Source: QNZT01 sp964651755
GTDB lineage: Bacteria > Campylobacterota > Campylobacteria > Campylobacterales > QNZT01
Assembly: GCA_964651755.1 (NCBI GenBank)
Contig: CAZYZD010000002.1
Span: forward strand, 1 to 60,176
Direction: 5' to 3'
DNA: 60,176 nucleotides
The notes under the pieces are model-generated. The model saw only the letters and a program-made list of their open reading frames with translations. It searched no databases and was not told where the DNA came from. Both the position numbers and the translations under genes were made by a program. This document shows positions 8,058 through 13,911 of the stretch, piece after piece; positions within the stretch are counted from its first letter, which is position 1, and every line of letters starts with the position of its first letter.

Positions 8058-8669
8058 TTATTCTATATGAAGATGTAAAGGATTTTGTTTAAAATGCGTT
8101 AAAAGCAGTTTATACATATCTGTATTTCTGTAGTTGTACCGAAACTCGCACTCTTTGAGGTGTATAAATGTATGTTTTGCAGATAATCCCCTGAATTTTG
8201 TCAATCTTGAATTGGTGTAGTTCCAGAAAGATTGGCATATTTTTTCATTCTGATTTAAAGAGTTGTGTTCACAGAAGTATTGATATTGTTTATATGTATA
8301 ATTAATAATCGCACAGTAATGTGTACTTAGCACTGTTTTTATATAAGTTGAATTCTTTTCTTCTACAGCTTTAAAAAGTTCTGGTGCAATATGTGCAGGT
8401 ATTGGATCGAGGGTAATGGTGTTGTTATGGTTGACTTGTATTACAAATAATTGAAGTGGTTGGGTTTGGATGGTATTGTATGTCGTATATTGGGTATAAC
8501 GACATACAATGGAAAAACGCATTGCCTTGAAATAGGCATTTATGCTGTTTCGGCTTAATCCAGTTAGTTGAGATATTTGATTCGCCTGAAGATCATGAAC
8601 AAAGTATTTAACAATTTCTCTAAACTTTTTCTCACTTATTCTAGCACGTCGGACATATATATTTTTCAT
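8058..8669 (-). CDS. Catalytically dead IS1595/IS1016-type transposase derivative
   Basis: The N-terminus (about 10-51) matches the helix-turn-helix of IS1016-group transposases (ISEKKFREIVKYF, then QISQLTGLSRNSINAYF). The C-terminus (146-181) matches their last conserved block (SFWNYTNSRLTKFRG, HLKECEFRYNYR). Between them the three acidic catalytic residues are absent: the EVDESYFG segment is replaced by a Thr/Tyr/Gln-rich stretch (57-70), the second Asp motif reads VLSTHYCAI, and the Glu of GIESFW reads CQSFW. Yet the reading frame is intact over 203 aa. No terminal inverted repeats of a whole element were found. A DNA-binding role after domestication is inferred; recent decay is the alternative. 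Confidence 0.7.
   Translation of the reverse strand: MKNIYVRRARISEKKFREIVKYFVHDLQANQISQLTGLSRNSINAYFKAMRFSIVCRYTQYTTYNTIQTQPLQLFVIQVNHNNTITLDPIPAHIAPELFKAVEEKNSTYIKTVLSTHYCAIINYTYKQYQYFCEHNSLNQNEKICQSFWNYTNSRLTKFRGLSAKHTFIHLKECEFRYNYRNTDMYKLLLTHFKQNPLHLHIE
8475..8510. repeat. Perfect 12-bp inverted repeat inside the transposase-like gene
   Basis: ATTGTATGTCGT (8475-8486) and its exact reverse complement (8499-8510) flank a 12-nt loop. It encodes residues 54-66, exactly the junction where the first catalytic segment of the transposase is missing. Confidence 0.8.
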
Positions 8670-8745
8670 TTTATAAACTTAACAAATTAAAACTTTTGTT
8701 TAAAGTTGCATATTATATATATTTTTTAAGATAAGATAGCTATAT

Positions 8746-8807
8746 ATCAAAATATTTGATTTTTGAGGAATATTACTTTGTATATTTGATTTTTCATGAT
8801 ATTTGAT
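8746..8807. promoter_or_regulatory. TTTGAT palindrome and half-site cluster
   Basis: ATCAAAATATTTGAT (8746-8760) is a perfect 6-3-6 palindrome. Two further copies of ATATTTGAT follow at 8782-8790 and 8799-8807. The cluster lies in the 378-bp gap between the transposase-like gene and the membrane protein at 9048, the only gene-free stretch above 300 bp in the window. The rest of that gap is AT-rich, with an imperfect inverted repeat near 8675-8702 and the promoter at 8884. Confidence 0.45.
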
Positions 8808-8883
8808 TATGTAAGTAAAAAAAAACTACTTGTTACTTATTGTGACATAAATTGTAAATCATTTATGTTTTTGATAAAAAAAT

Positions 8884-8920
8884 TAAAGAAATTCTATTTA
8901 TAGCCGACTAAGTGTCGATA
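8884..8920 (+). promoter_or_regulatory. Sigma-28-like promoter for the 9048 gene
   Basis: TAAAGAAA (8884-8891), an exact 11-bp spacer, then GCCGACTA (8903-8910), close to the FliA consensus TAAAGTTT-N11-GCCGATAA. A second -10-like GTCGATAT lies at 8913-8920. The leader to the ATG would be about 120 nt. Confidence 0.45.
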
Positions 8921-9047
8921 TTTGTTATAGAGATTTTTAAAAATTTAAAATATTTCATTTAATTTTATTTTAATTTAAATAAATATATTATGTGTCTTTT
9001 TATTTAAGAAAATTATATAGATTAACTATAAGTTGTGAGGTGCTTTT

Positions 9048-10160
9048 ATGAAAATTGTTATTATGTTACTTTTTTTATATCCTGTGTGTTACGCAGATTC
9101 AATTCAAAAGATATGGCAAATTTCTTCGGAAAATGATATTGTAAGTGTGGAAGATATGCCTGTAAAAACTTCAGGCTCTTTCAATGACAATGATGTACGT
9201 TTGGATAGTGCCAATGAAGATATTGCTGAAAGTGAAGAGGTACAGTTTCAAAATGGCAATATTGAAGATCTTCCACTTGCAAAGACTTTTCCGCTGAAAG
9301 AAAGAGTTATTTCTCCTCGCAAAAATTCTCTACCTGAACAAAAAGAGTTTGCTAAAAAAGAGACTATGCAGGAACGTGTTTCACAGATACAACATGCGAT
9401 AGAAAAAGAGATACAAACGAAACAAGAGGAACCAAAAGTAAAGTCAAAAAGGTTGGTTCAAGAATCGAAAGATGATTTTTTAGAAACAAAGCGTATATCT
9501 GAGAAAAATTCGCTTCAACACGAAGATGTTAAAGTTGATCATAAAAAATCAGGAGATATGGAATATAAAAGTATCTATCTGAAACTATCCAAGTATTTCC
9601 CAAATGTACATACCAGAGAACTTTATCTTGCCAGTGGATTTTTGTTTCTTTTGGTTATGCTGTTTATGATGATTAGACGGAAGAAGAGATACAAGAAACT
9701 TCAGGAAGAGGAACCACTTTTCTTTGAACAGGAGTGGAGTAAAAAATTTGATCGATATTCCACATTAAAAGGGGAAGTGCATCAACAGTTTCTTATACGA
9801 AAGCAAAATATCCTATTTAATAGTGATTTTACACAGTATCAAAAAGCTAAAGCTTTACTTGAACTTGAAAAAGAGTATACAGATCTTGAATATATATATT
9901 TGCCTAAATTGTTTGGAAATGATTTTAATGCATTTATTGAAGCAGAAAAAGTTCTCTCCTCAAAACCTGAACTTCGACAGATGATCCAGGAGTTTATTGA
10001 AGAGACACTGACAGAACGTTCTTTCACAAAAGTACAGAGGGATCATATCTTACGTAATGTTAAACAGGGGTATAGAACAAGTCACTATAACTGGCAATTT
10101 GATGAAATAGCAATGCAGACCAGCAAGAGTGAAGAGCAGGGTGCCTACTTTTTACAGTAG
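9048..10160 (+). CDS. Unknown single-pass membrane protein with large periplasmic and cytoplasmic parts
   Basis: I do not recognise this family. A signal peptide (residues 1-16, possible cleavage CYA-DS) precedes about 170 charged, Lys/Glu-rich, probably disordered or coiled residues. One transmembrane helix lies at 192-209, followed by the basic RRKKRYKK stop-transfer signal and about 150 helical residues on the cytoplasmic side. If the signal is cleaved, the N-terminal half is periplasmic. GAGGTG precedes the ATG. A sigma-28-like promoter candidate upstream suggests a link to motility, which is inference. It converges with the DUF234 gene, 9 bp apart. Confidence 0.7.
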   Translation: MKIVIMLLFLYPVCYADSIQKIWQISSENDIVSVEDMPVKTSGSFNDNDVRLDSANEDIAESEEVQFQNGNIEDLPLAKTFPLKERVISPRKNSLPEQKEFAKKETMQERVSQIQHAIEKEIQTKQEEPKVKSKRLVQESKDDFLETKRISEKNSLQHEDVKVDHKKSGDMEYKSIYLKLSKYFPNVHTRELYLASGFLFLLVMLFMMIRRKKRYKKLQEEEPLFFEQEWSKKFDRYSTLKGEVHQQFLIRKQNILFNSDFTQYQKAKALLELEKEYTDLEYIYLPKLFGNDFNAFIEAEKVLSSKPELRQMIQEFIEETLTERSFTKVQRDHILRNVKQGYRTSHYNWQFDEIAMQTSKSEEQGAYFLQ

Positions 10161-10169
10161 CATTTACTA

Positions 10170-11045
10170 TTATAAAATGCCATATGCATTGAGATCAAAA
10201 AGAAGTATGCTGGGATCTCTGTTTTTATGTAGCTCATTGCTAAAACCGCTTTTTGAAAAAAGTGCAAAATAGGATACATTAAGTTTTGCAACTTCACATT
10301 TCTTTTGTAATTTATTCAGAATATTTTTGCTGATACGCTGGTTTTTCCATTTGCATTCTCCTGCAATCAGCGTACCTTTATTTGTCTTTGCCAGAAGGTC
10401 AAGTTCAACATTTTTGTCCCAGTAACTGCCAGCTTCGATGATTAATTCTCTCTTAAATGTTCTTTGAATAAGAAGGTTGGAAAGATTTTCAAAAGTAAAG
10501 CTGATATATTTGTCAAGGTTTTGGGTGATCTGTATGGTGACATTATGCAGATTTCCTTTGGCTATCTCTTTTTCATGTGGTACAATAAATGTAAACCAGA
10601 AACGTGTGAAGTTATTTGTAAAAAGTATTTTGTCTTCTATTTGGTAACGTCTAAGTTCTTTTTTCAAAAAACGTCCCGGTAGTTTGGGAAGAGGTTTTTC
10701 TCTTGAATACTCTTTGGTGATAATTTCCCTGTCATAAAGTAATTTATAAAGCTCTTTACCTCTTGGTTGACTGATATCATTTTTATAGATTGAGTGACTT
10801 TTTCTGTCTCCGACAGCAATACGAAAGAGGAGTGTATTAAGGTCATTCTGAAGTGTTTTATCTGTGCTGTACTGAAATAAACTTTTAAGTTCTTCGTAGC
10901 GATCTAATATATTGTGTTGAATATTTTCCTGAAGATTTTCATATCGATGTAAAGAAGCAATATCGTCAAATCCACCAAAAACAGCGAAATACCCGATTCT
11001 CTCCCCTATATCCAGATAAGAAAAACTTTGATTAAATATGTGCAC
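10170..11045 (-). CDS. Stand-alone DUF234 protein, PD-(D/E)xK nuclease-like
   Basis: The C-terminal half fits the DUF234 domain usually found behind archaeal-type AAA ATPases. In it VELDLLA (213-219) and LIAGECKWK (227-235) give the D/E...E-x-K core of a PD-(D/E)xK nuclease fold (Asp216, Glu230, Lys232). The N-terminal half is helical, probably a winged helix. No Walker motifs are present, so the ATPase partner is absent or encoded elsewhere. Catalysis is plausible because the core residues are kept, but unproven. It is monocistronic, in an accessory-looking block. Confidence 0.7.
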   Translation of the reverse strand: MHIFNQSFSYLDIGERIGYFAVFGGFDDIASLHRYENLQENIQHNILDRYEELKSLFQYSTDKTLQNDLNTLLFRIAVGDRKSHSIYKNDISQPRGKELYKLLYDREIITKEYSREKPLPKLPGRFLKKELRRYQIEDKILFTNNFTRFWFTFIVPHEKEIAKGNLHNVTIQITQNLDKYISFTFENLSNLLIQRTFKRELIIEAGSYWDKNVELDLLAKTNKGTLIAGECKWKNQRISKNILNKLQKKCEVAKLNVSYFALFSKSGFSNELHKNRDPSILLFDLNAYGIL

Positions 11046-11188
11046 ATCAACCTTTTTAATTTTTTAATAAATAAATTATAACATATTTTCAAATAGTTTT
11101 CAGTAAATATATATAATATGAAGATATATAAAAAAAACAAATAATAAAACAATTGAGAGCAAGTTTGGCAGAACTCTTTTTATACATA

Positions 11189-11215
11189 GTGCATCGATTG
11201 TTAGTATCGATGCAC
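11189..11215. repeat. Perfect 10-bp hairpin between DUF234 and cytochrome genes
   Basis: GTGCATCGAT (11189-11198) and ATCGATGCAC (11206-11215) with a 7-nt loop, 32 bp beyond the stop of the cytochrome gene. No T-tract follows on either strand, so it is either a factor-dependent 3' end or an operator for the downstream DUF234 gene. Confidence 0.55.
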
Positions 11216-11246
11216 ATAAGTGGAGATATTTTTAATTTAACGAAGA

Positions 11247-12389
11247 TTAAAAGGTGAAATTTTTACGTTTAAAAAGAATAAATTTTGTGTATTTCTGATC
11301 ATGAATACCCAGTTTTTCAGCCATTTTTGGATTAACAATATGATATCCAAACTCTATAAATACCTGATCTCCTTTTTGCAGAGGTGTATTGTAACTGATT
11401 TTACGAGCTTCATAGGCTTTGATACTAGTATCTTTGATAACAGTGTCTGCAAGCCATGGAGAAGAAGGTTTACCGTTTGTTCCAATGATTCTGGCAAATT
11501 GTTTCTCTTCCAGAGGAATCATTTTGTCACCTCTTTTGATTACTGTTTTTAAAACAGCTATTCTTAGCGGATGAGGGAAGAGTGTATGATTCGCTTTGTT
11601 TTGCAATGTTATCTCAAATCCTTTTTCATTTTTCTCCAGGGAAATATGTATATATTTTTCCAGCATTGCGGGGGAAGCTGTAACGATATTTGAACCATGG
11701 TAAGCATGGGTTTTGCTCTCTTTTTGACTAGCAAAAGATCCCTTTACCTGAGGCATATGACAGGTGATACAATTTTCTTGTGTCTCTTTTTGAGCCTTTA
11801 CTTCCATGTCACAGACTGCAAAACCTTTTGCATTCTCTTTACGTTCATGACAACCCATACATGCATTGCCGTTATAGTAGTTTTCATTGGAATAGTCTAT
11901 ATCATGATAGGGAGAACCCACTGTTTTTCGGAAAAGACCCAGAAAGCTTTTCTCTTCATGAAAGACCAGTTTCTCTCCTTTTTTATCTTTATCTGCTGAA
12001 AAAAATGTTTTTGATTTTTTGGTATAGACATTTGTATTACTGCGTGCATGTTTTTCAACACTTTCAATGGTATGACAGGTTTGACATGAGATAGGTTCCT
12101 GTAACTGTTTAGGTGTCTCTTGCGGGATACCTTTGGTTTGTAGTAATGCTTTGTCTGAAGGGCTATGGCATTTCGCACATTGATAGTTGCCTTTTTGTTT
12201 TGCAGGATGTTTATCCCACACTGCCTTGTGGACTTTGTCATTATATATTGATGCTTTTCGGTGCATAGAGTTTTGATACTCGTTGAATATTTTGGGATGA
12301 CAACGTTTACAAGTTGTATTGTCAAGTGCCGCATGAAGGGTTAGTGTCAGGGTGCATAAACCGAGTGTTTTGAAAAGAAAATATTTCAA
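11247..12389 (-). CDS. Pentaheme c-type cytochrome, periplasmic
   Basis: The signal peptide (1-20) is followed by five CxxCH heme sites at residues 27, 71, 102, 177 and 207. The pattern and the many spaced histidines fit the cytochrome c554/multiheme electron-transfer group. The C-terminal 150 residues carry no heme motif and look beta-rich, including TLFPHPLRI. It probably carries electrons in the periplasm to or from an N- or S-oxide system; the partner is not in the window. A perfect FNR/CRP-type operator stands upstream, so oxygen- or NO-responsive expression is likely. Confidence 0.88.
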   Translation of the reverse strand: MKYFLFKTLGLCTLTLTLHAALDNTTCKRCHPKIFNEYQNSMHRKASIYNDKVHKAVWDKHPAKQKGNYQCAKCHSPSDKALLQTKGIPQETPKQLQEPISCQTCHTIESVEKHARSNTNVYTKKSKTFFSADKDKKGEKLVFHEEKSFLGLFRKTVGSPYHDIDYSNENYYNGNACMGCHERKENAKGFAVCDMEVKAQKETQENCITCHMPQVKGSFASQKESKTHAYHGSNIVTASPAMLEKYIHISLEKNEKGFEITLQNKANHTLFPHPLRIAVLKTVIKRGDKMIPLEEKQFARIIGTNGKPSSPWLADTVIKDTSIKAYEARKISYNTPLQKGDQVFIEFGYHIVNPKMAEKLGIHDQKYTKFILFKRKNFTF

Positions 12390-12446
12390 TGTTCATTCCT
12401 AATGTAAATTTTTCAAGGAGTGTAGCGAAATAAGACAATATTTGTA

Positions 12447-12460
12447 TTGATTATGATCAA
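12447..12460 (-). promoter_or_regulatory. FNR/CRP-family operator of the cytochrome gene
   Basis: TTGATTATGATCAA is a perfect match to TTGAT-N4-ATCAA. On the cytochrome strand a possible -10 (TACACT, about 12424-12419) puts the start point near 12412, so the site centre (12453.5) would sit at about -41, the class II activator position. It lies 58-71 bp before the cytochrome ATG. Confidence 0.7.
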
Positions 12461-12528
12461 TATTAGTAAAGATTAAAGAGTACTGTATGAAGTTTTGCTC
12501 TCTCAGTAAATCTTCTTACTCTTTTTGC

Positions 12529-12534
12529 TAGAAT
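12529..12534 (+). promoter_or_regulatory. -10 box of ybeY
   Basis: TAGAAT 22 bp before the ybeY ATG, with T-rich DNA upstream. AAAGGGG supplies the ribosome binding site. Confidence 0.5.
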
Positions 12535-12556
12535 ATTTTCTTTTTAAAGGGGTGGG

Positions 12557-12973
12557 ATGATTTTTGTTGATGATCAGCTAAATAGAGGATATAACATTGC
12601 TAAACTGGAGCTTATAAAAAGCAGTTTGACGGATCGGGATGTTGAATTGGTTTTGGTAGATAATGTAACTATTCAGGAATTGAACAAAGAGTACCGAGAT
12701 ATTGATAAACCTACTGATGTGTTGAGTTTTCCTCTGGAAGATGTACCGCATATGCCGTTAGGGACGATAGTGATTAGTGTGGATAAAGTGAAAGAGAAAG
12801 CCCTGGAGCTGGGACATAGTGAAGAGGATGAATTTACCCTTTTGTTTATACACGGTTTGCTGCATCTGCTGGGTTATGATCATGAAGTAGATGACGGAGA
12901 GATGAGATTAAAAGAAAAAGAGATTATCAAAACATTCAATTTACCAGATAGTTTAATTTTAAGGAATGAATAG
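12557..12973 (+). CDS. ybeY: Endoribonuclease YbeY, 16S rRNA maturation
   Basis: Single-strand RNase for 16S rRNA 3'-end processing and ribosome quality control. The zinc motif HGLLHLLGYDH is present near residues 95-105 (family H-G-x-L-H-L-x-G-Y-D-H), preceded by the family PTDVLSFP segment. The 138 aa is slightly short, as is usual in Campylobacterota. The stop TAG shares one base with the GTG start of the next gene, so the two are translationally coupled. Confidence 0.95.
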   Translation: MIFVDDQLNRGYNIAKLELIKSSLTDRDVELVLVDNVTIQELNKEYRDIDKPTDVLSFPLEDVPHMPLGTIVISVDKVKEKALELGHSEEDEFTLLFIHGLLHLLGYDHEVDDGEMRLKEKEIIKTFNLPDSLILRNE

Positions 12974-13911
12974 TGGAATATATTATATTTATTGTCTCAA
13001 TGGCTGCATTGATTTACGGTGCGGATTTTGTGATAGAAGAGTCTGAAAAAATTGCACTGCATTATAAGATTTCAAGTTTTGTAATCGGGGCAACAGTTGT
13101 GGCTCTGGGAACAAGTTTACCGGAGATGGCAGCATCGATTGTTGCAAGTAGCCATCATAAAAGTGACCTGGCTGTTTCCAATGTAATAGGTAGTAATATT
13201 TTCAATATTGCTCTGGTGCTGGGAGTGGTTTTTCTTATTGCCGGGAGAATGATACCAAAGCGTGATATGTTTGCAGATGACAGTGCCTGGGCGCTGTTTC
13301 CTATCATGGTATTTTTGGTAGTAGGATATGATGGAACCATTTCTCGCTTTGAAGGTGTGGTTTACATCGCTATGATGGGTGCTTATTTGATGTTTCTTTT
13401 TAATAATGCATCTTTTGTGCTTGCAGAAGAGGTGGATGAATCTCTGGCAAAAGAGCCTTTTGGCTGGAAACGTACGAGCGTAATGTTGCTGATAGGATTT
13501 GTTTTGGTTGTGGGAGGTGCAAATTTTGCCGTAGAGAGTGCTTCTGCTATTGCCCGTGATTTTGGTGTCAGCGAATGGATTATCGGTCTTTTGCTGGTTG
13601 CAATGGGTACAAGTCTGCCTGAACTGGTAGTAAGTATTCAGGCAGCAAAAAAGAAGAATGCAGATATGATCATAGGAAATATTATTGGCAGTAATGTTGC
13701 AAATTTTACGATGGTAATTGGTATGGCTGCTGTGGTAAATCCCCTGAAAGTCAGTTTCAGCGATAACGCTTTTGATATTATGACTGCACTTATTTTGACA
13801 GTAATGCTGGTTTTTGTTACGGCGAACAAACTCTATAACCGATCAACCGGTATTGTTTTTATATTGATGATGCTGCTTGTTTTGGAAAACAGTTTTGTTG
13901 CATTTAAGTAA
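12973..13911 (+). CDS. Ca2+/Na+ (cation) antiporter, CaCA family, YrbG-like
   Basis: Inner-membrane exchanger with the two inverted alpha repeats of the CaCA superfamily: ALGTSLPEMAASIVAS with SNVIGSNIFNIALVLG, and AMGTSLPELVVSIQAA with GNIIGSNVANFTMVIG. About ten transmembrane segments; 312 aa is normal. The GTG start overlaps the ybeY stop by one base and AAGGAA lies upstream. The cation specificity cannot be read from the sequence. Confidence 0.92.
   Translation: MEYIIFIVSMAALIYGADFVIEESEKIALHYKISSFVIGATVVALGTSLPEMAASIVASSHHKSDLAVSNVIGSNIFNIALVLGVVFLIAGRMIPKRDMFADDSAWALFPIMVFLVVGYDGTISRFEGVVYIAMMGAYLMFLFNNASFVLAEEVDESLAKEPFGWKRTSVMLLIGFVLVVGGANFAVESASAIARDFGVSEWIIGLLLVAMGTSLPELVVSIQAAKKKNADMIIGNIIGSNVANFTMVIGMAAVVNPLKVSFSDNAFDIMTALILTVMLVFVTANKLYNRSTGIVFILMMLLVLENSFVAFK

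Noticed and set aside
10161..10186. GCATTT/AAATGC hairpin between convergent genes
   Set aside because: Six-bp AT-rich stem with a 10-nt loop; too weak to call a terminator.
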